Origin: DATLFA01 sp039934635 | GTDB lineage: Bacteria; Actinomycetota; Acidimicrobiia; Acidimicrobiales; WLNW01 | DNA: 18,424 nt | Reading direction: 5' to 3' | Assembly: GCA_039934635.1 (NCBI GenBank) | Contig: JBDTLT010000100.1 | Coordinates: forward strand, 1 to 18,424 | Shown here: in pieces, positions 7,012-14,019 of the stretch | Numbering within the stretch: position 1 is the first letter of the stretch | Layout: each line of letters begins with the position of its first letter | Translations under genes and position numbers: made by a program | The notes under the pieces: generated by a model | Told to the model about the DNA's origin: nothing | Databases searched by the model: none | What the model saw: the letters and a program-made list of their open reading frames with translations, nothing else

Positions 7012-7497
7012 CTACTTGGCGATGACGATGGTGCGCGGGCCGAGTGGGCTTTGGAGGTCGGCCGTCGCCTGATAGAGCTTGGCCAGCGCGATGCATGACT
7101 TGGCTTGCGCGTCGGGTGGCGTGCCGCCGAGCACGGTCACCTTCACGTCGGTGGCCGATTCGACGACACGGATCTCGACGCCGTAACAGGGCTCGACACC
7201 GCCCCAGAAGCGAATCAGCAGGCGCTGGTTGTTCGTCGGGTCGACGGTCACAGACTCGGGCTGGAACGCCCGCGCCTCGATCAGGTCCGTGCGACTGCGG
7301 ATCGGAGCGGCATCGCCGCCGGCCCCGGGGATGGTGCCATCACCGTTGGGGAGCGGCGGCGAGGACGACGAACCCGAAGGATCGCTGGTCGGTGGGGCCG
7401 ACGTGCCCTGCTCGATGGCATCGTCACCGCACGCGACGGCGAGGATCGACAGGGCACCGGCAAGGGACAGCGCGGAGAGGAAGTGTCGTGATCGCAT
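7012..7497 (-). CDS. Small secreted lipoprotein of unknown function
   Basis: This 161-residue protein has an N-terminal signal (MRSRHF, then the hydrophobic LSALSLAGALSILAVA) ending in a lipobox LAVAC with the lipidation Cys at residue 23. It is therefore predicted to be exported and anchored to the outer face of the membrane. Residues 28-65 are a Ser/Pro/Gly-rich linker. The C-terminal ~95 residues form a compact domain with two cysteines (EPCYGVEIRVVES and KSCIALAKLY), which may form a disulfide. No enzyme motif is visible. Small lipoproteins of this design are common in actinobacteria but I recognise no specific family. No clear Shine-Dalgarno precedes the ATG. Confidence 0.75.
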   Translation of the reverse strand: MRSRHFLSALSLAGALSILAVACGDDAIEQGTSAPPTSDPSGSSSSPPLPNGDGTIPGAGGDAAPIRSRTDLIEARAFQPESVTVDPTNNQRLLIRFWGGVEPCYGVEIRVVESATDVKVTVLGGTPPDAQAKSCIALAKLYQATADLQSPLGPRTIVIAK

Positions 7498-7507
7498 GTT
7501 GTTCAGA

Positions 7508-7540
7508 CGATGCCCCGCGCCGGTCGGTTCCCGGGCATCG
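7508..7540. promoter_or_regulatory. Dyad in the divergent lipoprotein / MCxxCM intergenic region
   Basis: CGATGCCC (7508-7515) and GGGCATCG (7533-7540) are perfect inverted 8-mers separated by 17 bp, in the 64 bp between the divergent starts at 7497 and 7562. Arms about two helical turns apart could form an operator for a dimeric repressor controlling both genes. Confidence 0.35.
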
Positions 7541-7549
7541 CTGAAACGC

Positions 7550-7555
7550 TACAGT
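7550..7555 (+). promoter_or_regulatory. -10 element of the MCxxCM gene (leaderless)
   Basis: TACAGT fits TANNNT and is 6 nt before the ATG at 7562, with no Shine-Dalgarno between. The spacing predicts transcription starting at the A of the start codon. Confidence 0.45.
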
Positions 7556-7561
7556 CGGCGC

Positions 7562-7888
7562 ATGTGCGCGCAATGTATGAGCAACACTGAGTTCGCAGTC
7601 GCAAATGCGGCGTTGATCGCGGCGGCGTTGAAAGGCCCCGTGCATCGGGCGCTGGCATCGGTCGGCATCGCCACCGAGCCGCTCGCCATTGCTCGGGATG
7701 CGCGCACGATCGCCTTTCTCCGCGGGCTCGATCTCGATCCGGCCGATGCACTCGGTGCCCCCGCCGTCACGGCCGCCGACGAGTGGGTCGCCCTGGGTGG
7801 TTACGAACGCCTCGAGGACGAGCGACGGGCCCGAGCTGCCTCTTGGGCGCGGCCCATCGGCTCCCACAGGCGGTTGGCGCCCCAATAG
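7562..7888 (+). CDS. Small MCxxCM protein of unknown function
   Basis: This 108-residue protein opens with MCAQCM, a CxxC motif at residues 2 and 5, followed by an Ala-rich segment (residues 13-22) and a mostly helical, charged C-terminus (DEWVALGGYERLEDERRARA). Short proteins beginning MCxxCM are widespread in actinobacteria and usually annotated as hypothetical; redox or metal binding by the CxxC is a reasonable but unproven guess. The frame is open upstream to 7229, but ATG 7562 is preferred because of the TACAGT -10 just before it and because the region upstream belongs to the minus-strand lipoprotein. The last 88 bp overlap the convergent DUF457 gene. Confidence 0.65.
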   Translation: MCAQCMSNTEFAVANAALIAAALKGPVHRALASVGIATEPLAIARDARTIAFLRGLDLDPADALGAPAVTAADEWVALGGYERLEDERRARAASWARPIGSHRRLAPQ

Positions 7889-8715
7889 ACGAGGGCCAGC
7901 AACAGCAATACCACCGGCACCACCAGCAATGGGCTGACGTGGTGGAGTGAACGCGAATCGAGCCACCATGGTCCGTTCCACGACAGGTCGAGCGGATAGC
8001 CATGGTGTTCGACGCCGTTGATCACCGGCCGGGCAACGAGATGGGCCCATGTCGACCACGCAACGAGGCGGCACACGCCGTAGAAGAACGTGGCGCGATA
8101 CAACGCGAGCAGCGCGCGCTCGGGCAGCCGCCGGCCGAGCGCGGACCAGATGTGCGGATCAGCGGGCACGATGTTGGTACGCCAGTAGTCACGCGTGAAC
8201 ACGCGCCACGAGCACAACACCACGACCATCCAGAACAGATCCATGACGAGGCCGAGGCTCGAGTAGTAGGACGCGGCGTCGAGGTACTTGCCGCCGTTGA
8301 TCGTCGCGGCGTACGCCCAAGTCTTGAGCGTCCAACTCAGAACGGTGAACGGGAAGAGCAACATCGTGCCGACACTGTCGTTGACGTCGGTGAGAACGTG
8401 TGCGGCGTAACCCAACACATAGCCGATGGTGAACGCGCGGTTGCGCTTCCATGCCCAGATGATGGCGGTGAAGACGATGCCGAGGAACAGGGTGTGGGTG
8501 ATGCCCATGCCCGGCCACCCCCGATGCCATCTCTCCGGCACCTTCGAGCCGTAGTGATGGCCGTTGTAGGTGATGCCGTACACCCAGAACTTCGACAAGA
8601 AGTCGGGGGTGAAGTCGCCGAGGTAGATGCCGAAGTAGCTCACTTGCGCTTGCATCTTGCGCGGCAGGTGCGCCTGCACGGCATAGATCTCGAACTGGTG
8701 CGCGGCCCAACTCAT
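7801..8715 (-). CDS. DUF457/YdjM-type membrane-bound metal-dependent hydrolase
   Basis: This 304-residue membrane protein has the conserved polar pattern of the YdjM / LexA-binding-type inner-membrane hydrolase family: GDFTPDF (Asp34, Asp38), RWHRGW (His64), GMGITHTL (His74) and GYAAHVLTDV (His106, Asp110). These probably coordinate metal. About six to seven hydrophobic segments follow the pattern of the family, and the protein is longer than the short bacterial YdjM proteins. The ATG at 8715 is preferred over an upstream ATG at 8823 because it has a G-rich ribosome site (CGGGGGGC) and overlaps the stop of the preceding gene as ATGA, implying coupled translation. The extra 36 residues of the longer frame (RCHCGHRPGDHRSHP and so on) look non-coding. 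The substrate is unknown. Confidence 0.75.
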   Translation of the reverse strand: MSWAAHQFEIYAVQAHLPRKMQAQVSYFGIYLGDFTPDFLSKFWVYGITYNGHHYGSKVPERWHRGWPGMGITHTLFLGIVFTAIIWAWKRNRAFTIGYVLGYAAHVLTDVNDSVGTMLLFPFTVLSWTLKTWAYAATINGGKYLDAASYYSSLGLVMDLFWMVVVLCSWRVFTRDYWRTNIVPADPHIWSALGRRLPERALLALYRATFFYGVCRLVAWSTWAHLVARPVINGVEHHGYPLDLSWNGPWWLDSRSLHHVSPLLVVPVVLLLLALVYWGANRLWEPMGRAQEAARARRSSSRRS

Positions 8716-8945
8716 GCCGCGCCCCCCGAAGTGGGCCGGCGCCGGATGCGATCGATGATCGCCGGGCCGATGGCCACAGTGGCAACGAGCCACAGCGGAC
8801 CGACGATCCAATTGAGGAGCCACTTGTGGTAGATGCCGAGGCTCACATACGAAATGGCCGCAAAGGCGTACCAGAATATTTCTTCGCGCCGGCCGAGGCG
8901 CCGGCTGCCACGATGATCGAGCGACGGGGGAACGGGGTCGGTCAC
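8712..8945 (-). CDS. Small membrane protein coupled to the DUF457 hydrolase
   Basis: This 77-residue protein starts at GTG 8945 (reading VTDPVPPSLDHRG) and contains two probable membrane helices, IFWYAFAAISYVSLGIYH and LLNWIVGPLWLVATVAIG, ending in a basic tail IDRIRRRP. The TGA at 8712-8714 overlaps the downstream ATG as ATGA, so it is translationally coupled to the hydrolase. The open frame continues upstream to 9335, antisense to the P450, but the GTG is supported by a minus-strand TAGCGT 8 nt before it. It may be a partner subunit of the hydrolase; this is inferred from coupling alone. No family is recognised. Confidence 0.65.
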   Translation of the reverse strand: MTDPVPPSLDHRGSRRLGRREEIFWYAFAAISYVSLGIYHKWLLNWIVGPLWLVATVAIGPAIIDRIRRRPTSGGAA

Positions 8946-8953
8946 GGGCTGCG

Positions 8954-8963
8954 ACGCTAATCT
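8954..8963. promoter_or_regulatory. Overlapping divergent -10 elements in a 24-bp intergenic gap
   Basis: On the plus strand TAATCT (8958-8963) lies 6 nt before the P450 GTG at 8970. On the minus strand TAGCGT (complement of 8954-8959) lies 8 nt before the GTG at 8945. The hexamers share two base pairs, so the two promoters cannot both be occupied at the same moment. Neither gene has a Shine-Dalgarno, consistent with leaderless transcripts. Confidence 0.5.
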
Positions 8964-8969
8964 CGACCC

Positions 8970-10175
8970 GTGTCCTATGACCCGCTCGGCCTCGACGAAC
9001 TCGCCGATCCCTTCCCGAGCTACGCGGAGTTGCGTGAACAGTGCCCAGTGCACCACTACGACCGGTTCAACCCGCCCTTCTTCACGCTGTCGCGCTACGA
9101 CGACGTCATTGCGGCGTTGCGCGACGTAGAGACCTGGTCGATGCGCTACGGCCCGAGCCCGCAGTACACGCGGCCATCGGGGCTGGTCAACGATCCGCCC
9201 GAGCACACCGAGTTCCGTCGCCTCTTCCATCGGGGCTTCACGCCGCGCACCGTGGGTGGGCTCGAAGAAGAGATCACTGACCTCGCGGTCGAACTGCTCG
9301 ACGCAATGGCGCCGCTCGGCCACGGCGACTTCCACGAGCAGTACGCGGTGCGACTACCGATCACGGTGATCGCTCGCATGCTCGGTGTACCCGAGGCCGA
9401 CCACGCGTTGTTCAAGGACATGACCGACACGCTGGTGGCGACCTACAACGAGCCCGATCCGCGCGCATCGGCCGCGCCGCGCGCCCGGTTCGACGCGTAC
9501 TTCCAGCGCTTCATCGACGCTCGGCGCGACGCGCTGCGGGCGGCCGGTGTCGATCATGCGGACGAATCGCATCTCGGCACAATCGTCCCCAACGACATGG
9601 TGAGCGGGTTCGTCGTCGCCGAATACCAAGGCCGGCGCCTGCAAGACGGCGAGATCCACTGGGTGCTGTTGCTGCTGTTGCTCGGCGGCAACGAGACGTC
9701 GACGGCGCTGCTGACGAACTTGTTGTGGCGGCTACTCGAAGACCGCACCAGGTGGGACGCCGTCGTCGCCGACGAGACACTCATCGACATCGCCATCGAA
9801 GAAAGCCTGCGCCGCGATCCTCCGGTGCTCGGTCTGTTTCGCACGGCGACGGACGACGTCGAGTTACACGGCGTGACGATCCCCCGCAAGGCCAAGGTCA
9901 TGTTGTGCTACGCGTCGGCCAATCATGACCCTTCGGTGTTCAACGACCCCGACGCCTTCCGTCTCGATCGCGATCTCGAATCGATCCGCCCGCATCTCAC
10001 GTTCGGCCACGGCCATCACTACTGTCCCGGTGCGGCGCTCGCGCGGCTCGAAGCGCGCATTACGCTGCGCCTCTTGATCGAACGATTCCCGCGAATGCGT
10101 CTCGCAGGGGTGCCAGAGCGAATCGTGCCGTTCAACTTGTGGGGCCGTGCCACCATGCCGGTCGCGTGGGACTGA
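8970..10175 (+). CDS. Cytochrome P450 monooxygenase
   Basis: This 401-residue soluble bacterial class I P450 is of normal length. Its signatures are the heme loop FGHGHHYCPG (residues 345-354, proximal Cys352), the K-helix E278-x-x-R281, and the I-helix GGNETS (239-244), where the usual acid-alcohol pair for O2 activation is Glu-Thr. The N-terminus (DPFPSYAELREQCPVHHY) is typical of the CYP superfamily in actinobacteria. It would hydroxylate or epoxidise a hydrophobic substrate using electrons from a ferredoxin and reductase, neither of which is encoded in the window. It is the first gene of a five-gene co-directional run. The GTG at 8970 is supported by TAATCT 6 nt upstream. Substrate and CYP subfamily cannot be read from the sequence. 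Confidence 0.93.
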   Translation: MSYDPLGLDELADPFPSYAELREQCPVHHYDRFNPPFFTLSRYDDVIAALRDVETWSMRYGPSPQYTRPSGLVNDPPEHTEFRRLFHRGFTPRTVGGLEEEITDLAVELLDAMAPLGHGDFHEQYAVRLPITVIARMLGVPEADHALFKDMTDTLVATYNEPDPRASAAPRARFDAYFQRFIDARRDALRAAGVDHADESHLGTIVPNDMVSGFVVAEYQGRRLQDGEIHWVLLLLLLGGNETSTALLTNLLWRLLEDRTRWDAVVADETLIDIAIEESLRRDPPVLGLFRTATDDVELHGVTIPRKAKVMLCYASANHDPSVFNDPDAFRLDRDLESIRPHLTFGHGHHYCPGAALARLEARITLRLLIERFPRMRLAGVPERIVPFNLWGRATMPVAWD

Positions 10176-10184
10176 GCGCTGACG

Positions 10185-10835
10185 ATGGACGCCGCAGGGT
10201 GGGACGAGCGTTACGCGAAGGGTCAGGTGTGGTCGAGCGAGGCCAACCGGTTCTTCGTCGACGCGGTTCGTGAACACGGTCTCGATCATCCGATCGAAGG
10301 GAAGCACGCCATCGATCTCGGCTGTGGCGAAGGCCGCAACGCGATCTGGCTCGCCCTGCTCGGCTGGTCGGTCACCGGGGTCGACATGTCGGCGGTCGGC
10401 GTCGACCGTGGCCGGGCCATGGCCGCGAGCAACGACGTGCGTGTCGACTGGGTCGTCGCCGACCTCGAGCATTGGGACCTGGGTGCGGGCTCGTGGGATC
10501 TGATCGCCCTCGTATATGTCCATTGGCCGACGGACAAGCGGCTGCCGTTCATGCAGCGCGTCATCGACGCGCTCGCACCGGGCGGGCATCTCGTCATCGT
10601 CGGCCACGATCGCACCAACATCGAACACGGTCATGGCGGGCCGCAGAACCCTGATGTATTGACGACACCGGATGAGCTCGCGGCGTTTCTCGGCGCTGCG
10701 GGTCTCGAGGTACTGGCGGCGCGAGAGCTACTACGGCCGGTGTCGCTCGAATCGGGCCACGGATCGGCCGCGCTCGATGCGGCCACAACGGCGGACGCAA
10801 TCGATCACGTGGTCGTCGCCCACCGGCCAGAATGA
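10185..10835 (+). CDS. Class I SAM-dependent methyltransferase
   Basis: This 216-residue protein has a Rossmann-type methyltransferase fold: motif I IDLGCGEGRNA (about 43-53), the acidic end of strand 2 in VTGVDMS, motif II region WVVADLEHWDL, and the later ALAPGGHLVIVGHD strand. The N-terminal WDERYAKGQVWSSEANRF resembles TehB-like and thiopurine-type small-molecule methyltransferases. It begins 9 bp after the P450 stop and is followed 4 bp later by the LLM oxidoreductase, so these are almost certainly one transcript. The methyl acceptor is unknown; modification of a P450-derived hydroxyl is an inference from order alone. Confidence 0.88.
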   Translation: MDAAGWDERYAKGQVWSSEANRFFVDAVREHGLDHPIEGKHAIDLGCGEGRNAIWLALLGWSVTGVDMSAVGVDRGRAMAASNDVRVDWVVADLEHWDLGAGSWDLIALVYVHWPTDKRLPFMQRVIDALAPGGHLVIVGHDRTNIEHGHGGPQNPDVLTTPDELAAFLGAAGLEVLAARELLRPVSLESGHGSAALDAATTADAIDHVVVAHRPE

Positions 10836-10839
10836 GTCC

Positions 10840-11865
10840 ATGACAACTCGACTCGGTATCGCCGCGATGTGCCGCAACATGCAGGACTACCTCGAATGGG
10901 TCGAGGTCGCGGAAGCGTGTGGCTATGACCTCGCCGGTTATGGCGATACCCAGAACCTGTTGCCCGACCCCTATGTCGCGCTCACCGCGATGGCGATGCG
11001 CACGAGCCGCATCAAGCTGTGCACCACGGTCAGCAATCCGATGACGCGCCATCCGTCGGTCGCCGCGAGCGGGTTCGCCGCGCTGCAAGAGCTGTCGCAC
11101 GGCCGCGCCATATTCGGCATCGGCACCGGTGACAGCGCGCTCAAGAACGTCGGCCGCCGAGCGGCGCGGCGCGACGAGCTCGAGGCGTATTGCCGGGCGT
11201 TCAAGGCGATGGTGCGCGGAGAGATTGCCCGCTACGACGACCGCGAGATGTGCCTGCTGTGGGATGTCCCGGCCGAGGATCCAGTGCCGGTGTTCCTCGC
11301 GGCCGAAGGCCCCAAGATGATGCAGCTCGCCGGGGAGATCGGCGACGGGGTGATCTTCGGCAACGGCATCTCACAAGAGGTGGTCGCCGACAATCTGCGT
11401 CGTGTGCGCGAAGCGGCGGTTGCAGTGGATCGCGACCCTGATGGAGTCGAGCCGTGGTTCCTGACCAAGGTCGTGCTGAGCGACGAGCCCGAGCCGGATT
11501 TGTGGCACCGCTTGGCGTGGACGCTCGCGGCGAGCGCGAACCACGCGTTCAAGTTCAGCTTCGACGACAAGTTCGTGCCCGAAGAGCTCCACGAGCCGAT
11601 GCAGCGCCTGATGGACGAGTATCGCTCCAACGAGCACAACCAGGTCAACGCGGGCGACCACAACGCGTCGCTCGTGAACGACAACGGGCTGACCGGCTTC
11701 CTGGGCCCCCGGTTCCTCATCGCCGGCAACGCCCAGCACGTGGCTTCGCGCATCCGTCAACTCGACGAGTGGGGTGCGTCCAACCTCATCTTCACCGCCA
11801 TGTGGGGCGATCCCATCGACTACACGCGTCGTATCGCCACCGAGGTGATGCCGCTGCTCACGTGA
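10840..11865 (+). CDS. LLM-class, probably F420-dependent oxidoreductase
   Basis: This 341-residue luciferase-like TIM-barrel protein has the familiar blocks: TRLGIAAM strand 1, YLEWVEVAEACGYDLAGYGD, YVALTAMAMRTSRIKLCTTV, HPSVAASGFAALQELSHGRAIFGIGTGDSAL, PVPVFLAAEGPKMMQLAGEIGDGVIFG, and a C-terminal VASRIRQLDEWGASNLIF. These closely resemble the F420-using branch (methylene-tetrahydromethanopterin-reductase-like), although FMN use cannot be excluded. The frame is open from 10672, but ATG 10840 is chosen because it begins the first barrel strand and lies 4 bp after the methyltransferase stop. Its neighbours suggest a redox step on the same metabolite. Confidence 0.9.
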   Translation: MTTRLGIAAMCRNMQDYLEWVEVAEACGYDLAGYGDTQNLLPDPYVALTAMAMRTSRIKLCTTVSNPMTRHPSVAASGFAALQELSHGRAIFGIGTGDSALKNVGRRAARRDELEAYCRAFKAMVRGEIARYDDREMCLLWDVPAEDPVPVFLAAEGPKMMQLAGEIGDGVIFGNGISQEVVADNLRRVREAAVAVDRDPDGVEPWFLTKVVLSDEPEPDLWHRLAWTLAASANHAFKFSFDDKFVPEELHEPMQRLMDEYRSNEHNQVNAGDHNASLVNDNGLTGFLGPRFLIAGNAQHVASRIRQLDEWGASNLIFTAMWGDPIDYTRRIATEVMPLLT

Positions 11866-11905
11866 TGGCACGAGCGGCGCCGACAGAGCATGATGGATTG
11901 TTTCC

Positions 11906-11911
11906 AGGGGG
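11906..11911 (+). promoter_or_regulatory. Shine-Dalgarno deciding the epimerase start
   Basis: AGGGGG lies 5 nt before ATG 11917. This favours that start over the in-frame ATG at 11890, whose extra residues (MMDCFQGVI) precede the nucleotide-binding strand without purpose. Confidence 0.6.
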
Positions 11912-11916
11912 TCATC

Positions 11917-12894
11917 ATGCAAAGTAAGAAGCTACTCATCACCGGTCCGGCCGGGCAGATCGCGTTCCCGTTGGCCGAGGAGCTCGCGCAACACAACGAG
12001 GTGTGGGGCATCGCTCGATTCAGCGAGCCGGGCTCACAGGAGCGGTGCGAAAAGGTCGGCGTCCGCACGGTCGTCTGCGATCTGGCCAAAGGCGATTTCT
12101 CCGCGCTACCGACCGACTTCGACTACCTGCTGCACCTCGCGACATTCCAGGGCGGCGGTCTCGACTACGACCAAGCCATTCGCGTCAATGCCGAGGGCAC
12201 CGGCTTGCTGATGCAGCACTGCCGCGAAGCGAAAGCGGCGTTGGTGGTATCGACGTTCTCCACCTACAAGCCCAACGACGATCCCCATCACGCGCACAAA
12301 GAGACCGATCCGTTGGGCGACGTCAATTCACCGCACGCGCCGACCTACAGCATGTCAAAGATCGCCGAAGAAGCCGTCGCTCGGACAATGGCGCGTCTGC
12401 TCAACCTGCCCACGACCATCGCCCGCATGAACGCGTCCTACAGTTGGAACGGCGGCCTGCCCGCGTATCACCTCGATTGGATGATGAACGACCAAGACGT
12501 GGCCTTGCGCGCACCGGGCAGCACCGGTTACAACCCGATCGATCAGTTCGACATCAACGCGCAGGTGCCCAAGCTGTGCGACATCGCCACGGTGCCGGCC
12601 ACCATCGTCAACTGGGCGGGCGACGACATGGTGACGCCCGAGATCTGGTGTGCGTACTTCGCCGAGCTCACCGGCAAGACGCCCCGCTTCAGCTATCGCG
12701 AGTATCCCGGCGCATCCAAGGGCGGCGGGTCCGACAACACCAAGCGCATCGGGTTGATCGGCAAGTGCGAAGTGGGTTGGAAGGAAGGGTTCAAGAAGAT
12801 GTGGGAGCAGCGCTATCCGGGCGGCAAGCGTCGTACCGATATGCCCGACGGCGCGGCCGCGTTGCAGAGCTCCTACGTCGGCGACGCGAGCTGA
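11917..12894 (+). CDS. NAD(P)-dependent epimerase/dehydratase (extended SDR)
   Basis: This 325-residue protein has an extended short-chain dehydrogenase fold. The nucleotide-binding loop is GPAGQIA (residues 10-16), a GxxGxxA variant, directly after strand KKLLIT. The catalytic set is Ser/Thr in VSTFSTYK (112-118) and Y144-x-x-x-K148 in TYSMSK. LLHLAT (71-76) matches the family's HxA segment. By family knowledge it performs NAD(P)-dependent oxidation, epimerisation or dehydration of a sugar or another hydroxylated small molecule. Fourth in the P450 operon, 51 bp after the LLM gene, it has its own strong ribosome site. The substrate is not readable; the setting points more to a hydroxylated lipid or terpenoid-like compound than to nucleotide sugars. 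Confidence 0.88.
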   Translation: MQSKKLLITGPAGQIAFPLAEELAQHNEVWGIARFSEPGSQERCEKVGVRTVVCDLAKGDFSALPTDFDYLLHLATFQGGGLDYDQAIRVNAEGTGLLMQHCREAKAALVVSTFSTYKPNDDPHHAHKETDPLGDVNSPHAPTYSMSKIAEEAVARTMARLLNLPTTIARMNASYSWNGGLPAYHLDWMMNDQDVALRAPGSTGYNPIDQFDINAQVPKLCDIATVPATIVNWAGDDMVTPEIWCAYFAELTGKTPRFSYREYPGASKGGGSDNTKRIGLIGKCEVGWKEGFKKMWEQRYPGGKRRTDMPDGAAALQSSYVGDAS

Positions 12895-12909
12895 AGCCGG
12901 TCGGCGGCC

Positions 12910-14019
12910 ATGAACCTCGAGGTATCCGCAGAACACTCACCGATGTCGGGCATAGATGAGTACCTGATTCACAACTATCCGCATCCGGTGCGCGTGATGT
13001 GGACGTCTGATCCACGGGCGTACGAGCGTCTCTGGTTCACCGCGCAGGACAAGGTCGGTGAAGTTTTCTTCGTGTGCGGCCTCGGTTTCTATCCCAATCT
13101 GGGCACGGCCGAGGCCTACGCGTTGGTCAACCACAACGGTGTGCATCACAGCGTGCACGCGCACCGCAAGCTGGGCGACGACCGCACCAACATGAAGGTC
13201 GGCCCGTTCGAATTCGAGATCATCGAGCCGTTCAAGCAGTGGCACATCTCGCTCGCAGACAACGAGTTCGGCCTCAGCTTTGACCTGCAGTGGTTCGACA
13301 CCAAGCGCGCCGTCTTCCAACAACTCGGCGCGGGGATGATCCACAACGGTCGTACCGCCGGCAACACTGCCGGCTACGAGTCGTTCGGTGAGCAGAGCGG
13401 CACGATCACCGTTGCCGGTAAGTCGATCTCGGTGGCACGCGATGCGTACTGCGGGTCGCGCGATCACCACTGGGGCGTGCGCGATGGTGTCGGCGGTCCC
13501 AAACATTGGATGGGGTCCAAGTGGCCGATGTCGGGTCAATGGGTGGAGTTTCGCGACTGGTCGTTGTGGAGCCCGCGTGTTCTCTACAACTTCGGCGATC
13601 CGCGCCAGGGTGCGGGTGCGACCGTGCATCGCGAGCATCGCATCCGTTTCGAGCCCGACACCAAGATCCCCGTGTCCGGCGAGATCGATGTCTATCTGCC
13701 CGACGGCAGCAAGAAGATGCTCACGTTCGAACGTCTCGGCAACCAGATCGGCTTCCTGCGCTGCGGCATGTACGGCGGCATCAACGGGGGCACGCCCGTC
13801 GGCGATATCTGGCACGGCATGGATGTCGGCGAGACGGTGATGGGGGAGACGCACGACGCCAACGACCCCGCCGTGCGGGCCGCAATCACCGGCCAGGACA
13901 ACCTGCATTGTCGCTTCGAATGCGACGGCGAAGTCGCGTACGGCATTGTCGAGCCCGTCACGCCGGTGTGCTACGAGTTCGCCAAGGCGGGCCTGATGGG
14001 TTTCTCAATCATCGAGTAG
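12910..14019 (+). CDS. DUF7064/CrtC-like lipocalin-type protein
   Basis: This 369-residue, beta-rich protein has the signature GSRDHHWGVRDG (residues 182-193), typical of the DUF7064/7065 group that resembles the two-lobed lipocalin fold of CrtC hydratase and AttH. Other family-like blocks are EVFFVCGLGFYPNLGTAEAY, PFEFEIIEPFKQWHI and FEPDTKIP. It has no signal peptide. Members are frequent beside P450, SDR and acyl-CoA genes in actinobacteria. Hydration or binding of an isoprenoid or steroid-like ligand is possible by analogy to CrtC but not shown. It lies 15 bp after the epimerase. ATG 12910 and ATG 12943 are both possible starts; neither has a good ribosome site. The last 15 bp overlap the convergent MFS gene. 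Confidence 0.75.
   Translation: MNLEVSAEHSPMSGIDEYLIHNYPHPVRVMWTSDPRAYERLWFTAQDKVGEVFFVCGLGFYPNLGTAEAYALVNHNGVHHSVHAHRKLGDDRTNMKVGPFEFEIIEPFKQWHISLADNEFGLSFDLQWFDTKRAVFQQLGAGMIHNGRTAGNTAGYESFGEQSGTITVAGKSISVARDAYCGSRDHHWGVRDGVGGPKHWMGSKWPMSGQWVEFRDWSLWSPRVLYNFGDPRQGAGATVHREHRIRFEPDTKIPVSGEIDVYLPDGSKKMLTFERLGNQIGFLRCGMYGGINGGTPVGDIWHGMDVGETVMGETHDANDPAVRAAITGQDNLHCRFECDGEVAYGIVEPVTPVCYEFAKAGLMGFSIIE

Noticed and set aside
12937..13908. 323-codon minus-strand frame antisense to the DUF7064-like gene
   Set aside because: No ribosome site or family motif, and it is wholly inside a gene with a clear family signature and operon position.
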